Made by a program: the position numbers and the translations under genes. DNA of 64,000 nt from Methylocaldum sp. 14B (lineage in GTDB: Bacteria > Pseudomonadota > Gammaproteobacteria > Methylococcales > Methylococcaceae). The notes under the pieces were generated by a model. That model did not search any database. It was not told where the DNA came from and was given only the letters and a program-made list of their open reading frames with translations. Positions 17,594-25,391 of the stretch are shown piece after piece. The stretch is taken from the NCBI RefSeq assembly GCF_002005105.1, contig NZ_MSCV01000020.1, forward strand, positions 42,229 to 106,228, written 5' to 3'. Position 1 is the stretch's first letter, and each line of letters begins with the position of its first letter.

Positions 17594-18964
17594 TTAAGAA
17601 ACCTCCACCAGCGGAAGTTCGACCCGGATGCGGGCGCCCTGTTCGTCCTGCCGCGGTTCGATGCTTTCGACTTTTCCCTGGTGATTGGCCACGCACTCGC
17701 TCACGATCGCCAGCCCCAAGCCGGCACCCTCGGTGTCGGTCATGTGGGCCGCCTTGCCTCGAAAAAACGGCTCGAATATCCGCGTACGCTCCGTGGTGTC
17801 TATTCCGGGACCGTCATCTTCGACCTCCAGTTGCATACCGGTTCCCAAGTCACGAAGAATGATCCGGATCTTGCCCCCTTCCGGAGAAAACTTGATGGCG
17901 TTGGAGAGCAGATTGTCGACAATCGTCCGCACCTGGTCGGGAACACCGAGGAATTCGACCGGCTGGATCAACTCCTTGATGGTGAGGGACTTCGCATTTA
18001 GGGAGTCCCGATAATCTTCGATCACCGATGCCAGCAACGTCTTCATGTTCACCGCGTCCTTCGGTTGCGGCGATGGATTGTCCTTGACCTGGCCATAGTG
18101 GAGCGACTCATCGAACAGGTTTTGCAGTTTCTGAACGTCCTGGCTCAGCCGCGCCAACAGGTCGCGTTGCTTCGGATTCAACGCCTCGGCCATAAGCAGG
18201 CCGGTGCTTTCGAAAATGCCGGAAAGCGGCGTTTCGAATTCGTTCGAGACTTTGCTCATGAACTGTTGCTTCGACTCTTCCCGGCCCAGCAAACGGGTGC
18301 GCAGCCAGTCGAGCCGATCACCGAGAAGCCGAAGGTTTTTCGGTCCGGTAACCCGGATGGGTTTGCCGAAGTCTCCCGCTCCCAGTCTTCGGATGGATTC
18401 GTCCAGTTGCCGGACCGATCGGGTAAACACGGCCAGCAGACCCGAGCCGAAGCCAACGCAAATGAGCAACAGAATGCCCAGAATGGCCCCCTTGACCAGA
18501 AGGTCCTGCCGAACCGCTCGATCAATTCGGCTCAAACCGTCCTGCCAGAACCCGTCCACGGCATCCTCCAGCCCGTAAAAGGTTTCGTCTATCGACAACC
18601 TGGCTTTAGCCTCGGCCCCAAAGTCGGCGATTCGGTCATAAAACCGTTTTTTCTTTTCCGATAGCTCGTTGACGAGAGGCGTCAATTTATCGTCGTCTTC
18701 GGCCCTGAAGAGTTTGCCCAATGCCTGCTCGACCGATGCATGAATGTCTTGCAGCGCAGCAGGCAGGGGCGTAACGCGATCGGCAAGCCCGCCGAACCCG
18801 CCGTGGCTTTGCACGAGCACGAGCCCGAGAGCGCTAAGGCCGAGGAGCGCCGCGAGCACGAGACGCCATCTGGTCCGCACGGGTTTTCCGGATTTGTGTA
18901 CCTTGCGCACTTCTCCGGGCACCGAAACCCGATCCTTCCAATAATCCTGATCTTGCACCACCAT
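17594..18964 (-). CDS. histidine-kinase-like sensor lacking the phospho-acceptor histidine
   Basis: A 456-residue membrane sensor: helix at about 33-51, a periplasmic helical domain, a second helix at about 158-182, a HAMP-like linker, a dimerisation helix and an HATPase domain. ATP-binding boxes are intact: N-box DNLLSNAIKFS (350-360), G1 DDGPGI (383-388), G2 GAGLGLAI (413-420). The H-box reads FMSKVSNEFETPLSG, so the phosphorylated His is Asn241. The overall layout recalls GlrK/QseE-type kinases. Without the His it cannot autophosphorylate in the standard way; it might act as an ATP-binding allosteric sensor or in a heterodimer. No response regulator is adjacent. Confidence 0.85.
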   Translation of the reverse strand: MVVQDQDYWKDRVSVPGEVRKVHKSGKPVRTRWRLVLAALLGLSALGLVLVQSHGGFGGLADRVTPLPAALQDIHASVEQALGKLFRAEDDDKLTPLVNELSEKKKRFYDRIADFGAEAKARLSIDETFYGLEDAVDGFWQDGLSRIDRAVRQDLLVKGAILGILLLICVGFGSGLLAVFTRSVRQLDESIRRLGAGDFGKPIRVTGPKNLRLLGDRLDWLRTRLLGREESKQQFMSKVSNEFETPLSGIFESTGLLMAEALNPKQRDLLARLSQDVQKLQNLFDESLHYGQVKDNPSPQPKDAVNMKTLLASVIEDYRDSLNAKSLTIKELIQPVEFLGVPDQVRTIVDNLLSNAIKFSPEGGKIRIILRDLGTGMQLEVEDDGPGIDTTERTRIFEPFFRGKAAHMTDTEGAGLGLAIVSECVANHQGKVESIEPRQDEQGARIRVELPLVEVS

Positions 18965-19222
18965 AGGACACTCCTTGAGCAGTAAGTCCTGAGAGAGTTC
19001 AGTGACGGAAAATTGACACTAAACGGGTGTAAAGGTCAACCTGTCGTACCGAGTGCCCGTGACACGGGCACTTCGAACGGAAAACTTCAGGGCCGTTTTT
19101 GTCTCGGCGGCGAAATACTGTCGATATTCGGCTTGCCGGCGAACTGCAAGACACAGTCAGACCTTTGTTGTTTGCTTCTTGAAATGAAAGAAGCCAAATT
19201 CAAAAAAGTAAACGCCTGACCC

Positions 19223-19498
19223 TAGAGCATTTTCCGATTCGGTATCAGGGAGCCCGATATGTAGGTCGGCAATCCCTTCCCAATCGCAAACGGTCGCTTT
19301 AGTCGCGACCCTTCCAATCGCAAACGGGAACTTTGGGAGCACCAAAGTCCCCCTTCCAATCGCAAACGGGCGTCCTGGGAGTGCCAGGACGCCCCTTCCC
19401 ACAAAGTCCTTTGCCGAGCCGATAAGTCGGCAAGGGATTGCCGACCTACGTTCTTCCCGCCCGACACGAATCCGTACACCGGGATGAAAAATACTCTA
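19223..19498. repeat. miniature inverted-repeat element with internal modular REP array
   Basis: The ends are TAGAGCATTTTC (19223-19234) and the near-complement GAAAAATACTCTA (19486-19498). Inside, 19261-19449 is bounded by GTAGGTCGG and CCGACCTAC and contains three copies of CCAATCGCAAACGG separated by three different small palindromes (arms GTCGC, ACTTTGG and CGTCCTGG). A second element with the same ends is at 49023-49218. There is no coding capacity. The rest of 18965-19631 shows no gene. Confidence 0.8.
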
Positions 19499-19631
19499 AA
19501 GAGCCAATGGCAACCGGCACGGTGTAAGTCCGACCAAATGGGACATCACCACCCAAACCTTCCCCGCAGGCGCATAAACCGACGCAAGGCCATTGCCTCG
19601 CGCCGGGAAGCGGACGGGTTCATCAAAACCG

Positions 19632-20543
19632 TCAATGCGCCGAGGTGACCGATGCGCGGGATCCGGGATCGGCGTATTTCGCCACGCTGGAGCCGACGGT
19701 CGCCCGCTTTTTCAGCAAAATTTCGCTCACGTTGGAGCCGATCATCTTAGCCAGTTCTTCCGTGGGAAGGTCGTTGGCATCGTCGCCGAAGGGATTCTCG
19801 ATTTCTTCCGCGATCAGCTCCAGGCTGCCCAGAACGAAGAACACGAAAGTAGTGAACAGGATCGTCCAGTACCCGAATTCGTGCACGAAGCAGAACGGCA
19901 TGGTGACGATGTAGACGAAAATGAACTTCTTGATGAAAAGGCTGTAGGAGTACGGGATCGGCGTTTTCTTGATGCGTTCGCAGGCGCCGCAGATGTCCGT
20001 CAGCGAGGTGAGTTCGCTGTTGATGTTCAGATAATGCACTCCGGCGAGATCTCCGCCCCGGTGCAGTCGGTCGATTTCCCTGAACAGGCTGTTGGCGATA
20101 AGATTCGGCCGGTGCACGCCGGCCGGTCGGCGTTGCAGCGGTTCGGCATCGCGGAGATGCTCGTTCAGCACCGAGGCATAAGCGGCAATATGTTTGGCGA
20201 TGATGAGTCTGGACGGATGGTTTTGTCGAAGGAATGCGTTGCACTTCAGCGCCAGATTGCGGGACGTATTGACCAAGGTTCCCCACTGCCGCCTGCCTTC
20301 CCACCAGCGCTCGTACGCCGTGTTGGTTCGAAAAACCAGCAGCAGCGAGATGACGAAGCCCAGTAGGGAGTGAACCAGATTCGTGCCCTTGAATTCCTCG
20401 GGCAGCAGATCGCGATCGATATAGGCTATGGCCGCGGTGAATAAGGCGACCGAACTCATGGCCGGCAACAGCCTTCTGAACGTGTCGCTTTTATGAAATT
20501 TGAAAATGAGGCCCCACCACGATTTGGGGTTGTAATTGATCAC
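19632..20543 (-). CDS. bestrophin-like anion channel (UPF0187)
   Basis: A 303-residue membrane protein of the bacterial bestrophin family, which form pentameric anion or cation channels in the inner membrane. Recognisable blocks are the opening NYNPKSWWGLIFKFHKSDTFRRLLP, LLGFVISLLLVFRTNTAYERWWEGRRQWG, the pore-side IPYSYSLFIKKFIFVYIVTMPF, and GSLELIAEEIENPFGDDANDLP, the conserved acidic C-terminal segment. Length is standard. It is divergent from the small gene at 20601. It may balance charge or pass chloride or bicarbonate; a bicarbonate transporter and carbonic anhydrase are encoded 1-3 kb away, but a link is speculative. Confidence 0.9.
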   Translation of the reverse strand: MINYNPKSWWGLIFKFHKSDTFRRLLPAMSSVALFTAAIAYIDRDLLPEEFKGTNLVHSLLGFVISLLLVFRTNTAYERWWEGRRQWGTLVNTSRNLALKCNAFLRQNHPSRLIIAKHIAAYASVLNEHLRDAEPLQRRPAGVHRPNLIANSLFREIDRLHRGGDLAGVHYLNINSELTSLTDICGACERIKKTPIPYSYSLFIKKFIFVYIVTMPFCFVHEFGYWTILFTTFVFFVLGSLELIAEEIENPFGDDANDLPTEELAKMIGSNVSEILLKKRATVGSSVAKYADPGSRASVTSAH

Positions 20544-20600
20544 GCTGAACTCCTAAGCGGCTTTCGATCTCGGGAGTGAATTGCCGAAGTGGATTATTAA

Positions 20601-20786
20601 ATGATGAAAACAGTCAAGACGCTATGGCATCTGCTGCGGGAAATGACCGGCGACGATGCCTATGAAAAGTATCTGGCGCATTGGCGTGTCCACCACGCAG
20701 GCGAGGGCGGGGAGCCTTTGAGCCGCAAAGAGTTTTTTGATGCCGAGCTGCATCGGCGATGGAGCGGCGTCAAACGCTGTTGCTGA
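20601..20786 (+). CDS. YbdD/YjiX family small protein
   Basis: A 61-residue protein of the YbdD/YjiX (DUF466) family: LLREMTGDDAYEKYLAHWRVHHAGEG and PLSRKEFFDAELHRRW are the family signature. In enterobacteria such genes follow the peptide/pyruvate transporter gene cstA or yjiY, but no transporter of that type is next to this copy. The ending KRCC is usual for the family. Function is not established. Confidence 0.88.
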   Translation: MMKTVKTLWHLLREMTGDDAYEKYLAHWRVHHAGEGGEPLSRKEFFDAELHRRWSGVKRCC

Positions 20787-20795
20787 CGCGGCGGC

Positions 20796-20821
20796 GCATC
20801 CCGCCTTCGCAGGCGGGATGC
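20796..20821. terminator. hairpin between convergent genes
   Basis: An 11-bp perfect stem (left arm GCATCCCGCCT) with a four-base loop lies ten bases after the YbdD-like stop and 19 bases from the stop of the converging gene. There is no T run, so termination in either direction is plausible but not certain. Confidence 0.45.
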
Positions 20822-20839
20822 CGAAAGATGCGGTGGCAG

Positions 20840-21100
20840 TTATATCCGGCTCTTGATCCGTTCGTAGGCGCTTCTTACTTCTTCACCGAGCATTTTGACG
20901 CTGGTCCAGACATCTTCCGAGGCGTCTTTGGCTTCGTCGGCGACTCCGGCGAGCTTGCTCTTGAACTCTTCCAGCTTTTCTTCCGTCTTGTTCCACTCTT
21001 CCTGAGCCTCGAGTTTCGCCAAGTTGAGCTGCACCCGCAGTTCGTCCCGTTGCTGAAGTAAGCCGTCCCGAAATTTTTCCAATTCTTCTTTAATGTTCAT
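20840..21100 (-). CDS. small coiled-coil protein
   Basis: An 86-residue soluble protein that is almost entirely a charged amphipathic helix (EELEKFRDGLLQQRDELR, KLEAQEEWNKTEEKLEEF). No signal peptide or membrane segment is present. A good ribosome binding site (GAGGA, seven bases before ATG) supports the start. Similar short coiled-coil proteins occur in many proteobacteria without known role. It converges with the YbdD-like gene. Confidence 0.75.
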   Translation of the reverse strand: MNIKEELEKFRDGLLQQRDELRVQLNLAKLEAQEEWNKTEEKLEEFKSKLAGVADEAKDASEDVWTSVKMLGEEVRSAYERIKSRI

Positions 21101-21385
21101 GATGATTTCCTCAATGTTGGTTCGCCTTGACCTCGCACATACAAGGCCTCCTCCGATTTCCTTAGGTTTGACTTAAACGGCGCGGTATTGCGAGGATTCG
21201 TCACAGCAAGCTGTACGAACGCATGGTAACAATCTTGAACGGAACTCTTCCAGTCCATCATTGTTCTGCGTCCGATGGAGTCCTGTCGGACTTCCCTCAA
21301 TAGCTGCAACCCGGATGGACCGCGTCGCAGCCGGTCCGCGGAATCCTTCGGCAAACTCCAGGCCACGGCCCGTCAGGATGGATCT

Positions 21386-22957
21386 TCATGCGGCCTCGAT
21401 GCGCCGTTCTCCCCAGGCGTGCTGCTGGAAGACGGCGCGCAGTCTGTCCCAGTCGATGACCAGCTCGCCGCCGGCTGCCTTATGCTGTTGTTCCCAATTG
21501 ATCAGAAGATCCAAGCAGGCATGATCGATATACGTCAGTTCGTGGAAATTCACGTGCACGTGCGCGTCGGGACGGACCCGCTCCAGGGCCGCCGCGAGCT
21601 TCGGCAGACGGATGAAGGTTGCGGCGCCTTTGAGGCGGATCGTGGTCCGGACGCTCCCTTTTTCCTCTTCGACCGCAACCTCCAGATGCGAGAAGCTACA
21701 CAGCAATCGAGCCAACGCCAGAGCGATTCCGACAGCAATGCCGGTCAGGAGGTCCACCACTACCACGGTACCGAGGGTCGCCGCGTATATGCCGGCTTCC
21801 GCCCGGTCGGTGCGCCACAGTGTGCGCATGGCTTTGGGATTCATCAGTTTGACGCCGGTGTAGACCAGCACCGCCGCTAGGCTGGCCACCGGAATCAAGC
21901 TCAGGACGCCCGGTAGAAGGGTGATGAACACCAACATCCAGACGCCGTGCAGGATCGTGGATAGCCGGGTTCTCGCACCGGCCAGCACATTGGCGGAACT
22001 GCGGACGATCACGCCGGTCATCGGCAATACACCGGCCAGTCCGCACAGGATGTTGCCGACGCCCTGGGCGGCTAGTTCCCGATCGTAGCGGGTACGCGGC
22101 GCATGCCGCTGCATAGAGTCCACCGCGGTGGCGGTCAGCAGCGATTCGGCGCTGGCTACGAAGGCCAGAGACAGGCCCGCCAGCCAAATCGCCCGGTAGG
22201 AGAGAGCTCGAAGATCGGATCCGCCGGGCCAGCGTAACGCTTCCAGCAGATTGTCGGGGACTGGCACGTACTTGAGGTCCGCCTGCAATATCGCGGCGCA
22301 GGAGGTGCCGACCGCGACGCCGAGAAGGGGAGCCGGCAGCAGCTTGAGCTTTTGCGGCGTGAGCCTGTTCCACAAGAACATGGTTACGATGGTGAGCAGC
22401 CCGATCAGGGCCGCCGGCCGGTGAACCGTTTCGGAAATTCCTTTCCATACCGCCTGCGGCAAGGTCCACAGATTGATGATGCCGCCGAATTCCTTGCCGG
22501 TCCCGGGAGGCATATCGTCCACCATGACATGGAACTGGGAGGCGAAGATCAGAATGCCGATCCCTGCCAGCATGCCCTGGATCAACGACGGCGACACGGC
22601 CCGGAACACCTGGCCCAGCCGCAACAGGCCCGCAGCCAGTTGCACCAAGCCGGCGAGCAGCACGATGACGCCCAGGGTTTGGAAGCCGTGTTCCTGAACG
22701 AACAAAGCGACCATCACCGCCAAGCCGGCCGCCGGCCCGCTCACCTGAAGCGTGCAGCCGGACAATGCTCCGGTGACGACACCGCCGATGATGGCGGTAA
22801 TGAGGCCGGCCGAGGCGGCGTGCGCCATAGGCACGCCGGAAGCGATGGCGATACCCATGGAGAGCGGCAGGGCCACCAGAAAAACCACGATAGAGGCGGG
22901 GAGGTCCGTTTTCCAGGCGGCGCGAAAAGCGGATAGTCGCAAGGTCTGTGCGTTCAT
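21386..22957 (-). CDS. SulP-family anion (bicarbonate/sulfate) transporter with STAS domain
   Basis: A 523-residue SulP protein. The N-terminal two thirds are the membrane domain (LPASIVVFLVALPLSMGIAI, GALSGCTLQVSGPAAGLAVM, SAESLLTATAVDSMQ, GLAGVLPMTGVIVRSS), and residues about 430-523 form a STAS domain ending YIDHACLDLLINWEQQH. A carbonic anhydrase gene lies 67 bp upstream on the same strand, so bicarbonate is the likely substrate, as in BicA-type or DabA-independent carbon uptake. The start MNAQTLRLS is used because the membrane domain begins soon after it. Confidence 0.9.
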   Translation of the reverse strand: MNAQTLRLSAFRAAWKTDLPASIVVFLVALPLSMGIAIASGVPMAHAASAGLITAIIGGVVTGALSGCTLQVSGPAAGLAVMVALFVQEHGFQTLGVIVLLAGLVQLAAGLLRLGQVFRAVSPSLIQGMLAGIGILIFASQFHVMVDDMPPGTGKEFGGIINLWTLPQAVWKGISETVHRPAALIGLLTIVTMFLWNRLTPQKLKLLPAPLLGVAVGTSCAAILQADLKYVPVPDNLLEALRWPGGSDLRALSYRAIWLAGLSLAFVASAESLLTATAVDSMQRHAPRTRYDRELAAQGVGNILCGLAGVLPMTGVIVRSSANVLAGARTRLSTILHGVWMLVFITLLPGVLSLIPVASLAAVLVYTGVKLMNPKAMRTLWRTDRAEAGIYAATLGTVVVVDLLTGIAVGIALALARLLCSFSHLEVAVEEEKGSVRTTIRLKGAATFIRLPKLAAALERVRPDAHVHVNFHELTYIDHACLDLLINWEQQHKAAGGELVIDWDRLRAVFQQHAWGERRIEAA

Positions 22958-23024
22958 AACACGATTTGCCCTTTGGGCGGTCGGAAGTTCAGGAAGAGCT
23001 TCAACGATAGAAAAATGCGAGGAC

Positions 23025-23693
23025 CTAGATTTCCGTTGCAATGAGTGTGCGTTCGTGTACGGATGGCATGGGGCGCTGCTCGGTCAGCCGCAAAAACTGC
23101 CCGCTTCCCGCGTCATAGCCGAATACTTCGCCGGTCTCGATCTTGTAGACCCAACCGTGCAGTTTAAGTTTGTTCTGGGCCAACCCGGAGGCCACCACCG
23201 GATGGGTGCGCAGATTCTCCATTTGCGCCAGCACGTTCTCCTGAATGGTGATATTGAGCAGGGAAGCGCTCTCCAGGTCTACATACTTATCGTGAACGAC
23301 GCGGCGGGTGGATTCCGCATAGGAGAGCCATTGGCTCAGGGCCGGAAAGTCGCGGGTCGATGGCCGTTCCAAGAGGCCTTTCATCGCGCCGCAATGAGAA
23401 TGTCCGCAGATGATGATGTCCTTGACCCCGAGACCGGCCACCGCGAATTCGATGGTGGCGGCTTCGCCGCCCATGACCGCGCCATAGGGAGGCACGATGT
23501 TGCCGGCGTTGCGCAGAATGAACAGTTCGCCGGGTTCGGTCTGGGTGAGCAAGTTCGGATTGATGCGCGAGTCGGAACAGGTGATGAACAGCACTTCGGG
23601 CTGCTGTCCTTTTGCCAGCCGCTCGAACAGCTCGCGCTGAGAACCGAAAAGGTCGTTCTGAAATCGGTGTAGCCCCTGTAACAGTTTTTGCAT
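23025..23693 (-). CDS. beta-class carbonic anhydrase
   Basis: A 222-residue enzyme interconverting CO2 and bicarbonate. Zinc ligands are Cys39 (in TCSDSR), His98 and Cys101 (in CGHSHCG); the Asp41-Arg43 dyad is intact. The N-terminal helix MQKLLQGLHRFQ and VLAQMENLRTHPVV are typical of the bacterial Can/CynT type. The start is the Met of MQKLLQ; the longer open frame upstream is AT-rich leader. It is followed at 67 bp by the SulP transporter gene and is divergent from a LysR regulator, forming an inorganic-carbon supply unit. Confidence 0.93.
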   Translation of the reverse strand: MQKLLQGLHRFQNDLFGSQRELFERLAKGQQPEVLFITCSDSRINPNLLTQTEPGELFILRNAGNIVPPYGAVMGGEAATIEFAVAGLGVKDIIICGHSHCGAMKGLLERPSTRDFPALSQWLSYAESTRRVVHDKYVDLESASLLNITIQENVLAQMENLRTHPVVASGLAQNKLKLHGWVYKIETGEVFGYDAGSGQFLRLTEQRPMPSVHERTLIATEI

Positions 23694-23805
23694 CGTTGAT
23701 TCACGCTGAAATTGACTGACGGGGCATAGCCTATAGATTGAGCTTATTATAATAAAATAGAATGTTTGAAATTCATTTATAGATAAAATCAATTAATCTG
23801 TTCTT
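23694..23805. promoter_or_regulatory. divergent promoter region, carbonic anhydrase / LysR regulator
   Basis: This AT-rich 112-bp gap holds both promoters. A perfect 12-bp palindrome TTATTATAATAA (23744-23755) offers a TATAAT on each strand, and ATTTATAGATAAA near 23774 has the imperfect dyad form of LysR-type binding sites. No matching -35 hexamer is obvious. Confidence 0.5.
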
Positions 23806-24702
23806 ATGGGGCGCATCAACTATCAGCATCTGTTTTATTTCTGGAATGTAGCTCGCGAGGAAAGCGTAACCCGCGCTTCCGAGAAGCTGCATCTGGCGCA
23901 GCCCACCATTAGCAGTCAATTGGCGGTGTTCGAGAAAACCATCGGAGAAAAGCTGTTTTACAAGAATGGCCGCAAACTGGTACTGACGGATACCGGCCGC
24001 ATCGTGTTCCACTATGCCGATGAAATCTTTTCCCTTGGTCAGGAGCTGGCCAACACGCTCAAAGGCCGGCCGACCGGGCGGGCGCTCCGGCTGGTGGTGG
24101 GCGTGGCGGATGCTTTGCCCAAGCTGGTCGCCTGCCGCCTGATCGAGCCGGCCTTCCGCCTGCCGGAGCCGGTGCAGATTCTTTGCTATGAGGATAAGGC
24201 GGAACGCCTGTTGGCGGAGATGTCGCTGCAGGGCATCGATTTGGTGCTGTCGGACGTCCCCGTCACGCCGGCGAACGGTGCCAAAGCTTTCAACCACTTG
24301 TTGGGAGAGTGCGGAGTCACGGTGTTCGGAATCCCCGAGTTAGCCAGTGCGTACCGCCCGGACTTTCCCCGTTCCCTCAGCGGAGCGCCTTTCTTGCTGC
24401 CGACCGGCAATACCGCGCTCCGCCGCTCGCTGGATCAGTGGTTCGACGCCGAGAACATCAGCCCGAAAATCCAAGCGGAAATCGAAGACAGCGCCTTGCT
24501 CAAGACCTTCGGCAGTGGCGGAACCGGGCTGTTCGTCGCGCCCTCTGCGGTCGAGGAGGAGATTCAACGTCAGTACGACGTGGAAGCCATAGGCCGGATC
24601 GATTCCGTGCGGGAACGGTTCTACGCGATCACGGAACGCAGGAAACTCAAGCATCCCGCTGTGAGCGCGATCCTGGAAAATGTCGGCAAGAAGCCGCTCT
24701 GA
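23806..24702 (+). CDS. LysR-family transcriptional regulator (NhaR-like)
   Basis: A 298-residue LysR regulator: winged helix-turn-helix at residues about 5-64 (HLFYFWNVAREESVTRASEK, LAQPTISSQLAVFEK) and an effector-binding domain after it. The NYQHLFYFWNVARE opening resembles NhaR, regulator of sodium/proton antiport, more than CbbR. Being divergent from the carbonic anhydrase/SulP pair it probably controls them, possibly in response to sodium, pH or inorganic carbon; many SulP bicarbonate carriers are sodium-dependent, which would fit an NhaR-like sensor (inference). Confidence 0.88.
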   Translation: MGRINYQHLFYFWNVAREESVTRASEKLHLAQPTISSQLAVFEKTIGEKLFYKNGRKLVLTDTGRIVFHYADEIFSLGQELANTLKGRPTGRALRLVVGVADALPKLVACRLIEPAFRLPEPVQILCYEDKAERLLAEMSLQGIDLVLSDVPVTPANGAKAFNHLLGECGVTVFGIPELASAYRPDFPRSLSGAPFLLPTGNTALRRSLDQWFDAENISPKIQAEIEDSALLKTFGSGGTGLFVAPSAVEEEIQRQYDVEAIGRIDSVRERFYAITERRKLKHPAVSAILENVGKKPL

Positions 24703-25145
24703 TCCGCAGCCAGTTCCGGCATCGCCGTTTCCTTTTATCGAACGACCAGACAAGGTGGTTAAAAGGTAGGCGGGGATAAGCCCGTCCCGGTAATTCCTAA
24801 GACCCTTCGGTAGACCCGGCCGTTGGGCCAACGGGTTCGTCGGAAGGGTGGCTTCGGCGCTCCCGAAGACACCGTTTGCGATTGGGAAAGGATTGCCGAC
24901 CTACGACTTTCCGAGGAATTCATTCTTGTAGGATGGGTAGAGCGAAGTGAAACCCATCGATGGTGGGTTAGGTGGCGAGGCCGTAACCCACCGAACGACT
25001 TCGGACCGGTGGGTTACGCTTCGCTAACCCACCCTACGATAATGTTCACTCGAATGCCGGATGGAATAAGCGGTCAACCGCCGTTCCTTAGGTTCAAAGG
25101 GGGCCGGGCGATGTTCCTTGCAAAGGATCGCCTCGGTCGAAAGGC
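24703..25145. repeat. gene-free region with mixed intergenic repeats
   Basis: At 24842-24905 a palindrome with arms CTTCGG is joined to GTTTGCGATTGGGAAAGG and GCCGACCTACG, the same modules as in 19223-19498. At 24929-25037 is another common repeat type, GTAGGATGGGT at one end and ACCCACCCTACG at the other, with an inner GTGGGTTA dyad. No gene is seen. Confidence 0.7.
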
Positions 25146-25391
25146 TCAGCGCCCGCGGCGAGCCAGAAATCCCCGCAGCAGCAGGGCCAGGGGCGAGCGT
25201 TTGAGCTGCAGCGATTCCTCCAGCGCCTGCCGGGCCGCGGCGGCGTCGCCCGCGCCGAGCCGGGCGACGGCCTGGTGCAGCTTCGCGCACGCCTGTGCCT
25301 CGGCGGCGAGCGGGAGGCTCAAATCGGTCCGGCAGCGGGCGCACACCGGGTCCTCCCGCAACCGGGCCTGGCAGGTGGGGCAGCGCTCCAT
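25146..25391 (-). CDS. small zinc-ribbon / TPR-like protein of the Hsp70 operon
   Basis: An 81-residue protein with an N-terminal zinc ribbon (CPTCQARLREDPVCARC, four Cys in two pairs) followed by an Ala-rich helical hairpin similar to a TPR unit ([26 protein letters not shown]). Its ATG overlaps the stop of the Hsp70 gene by one base (TGATG), so it belongs to the chaperone operon. It may deliver or recognise clients; the family has no described function known to me. Confidence 0.72.
   Translation of the reverse strand: MERCPTCQARLREDPVCARCRTDLSLPLAAEAQACAKLHQAVARLGAGDAAAARQALEESLQLKRSPLALLLRGFLARRGR

Noticed and set aside
19261..19449. Possible CRISPR array
   Set aside because: Only three short units, spacers are palindromes and of unequal length, and no cas genes are present; it is a modular repeat.
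21097..21366. 89-codon minus-strand frame before the coiled-coil gene
   Set aside because: It touches the next start by four bases, but composition is irregular and no ribosome binding site or family is seen.
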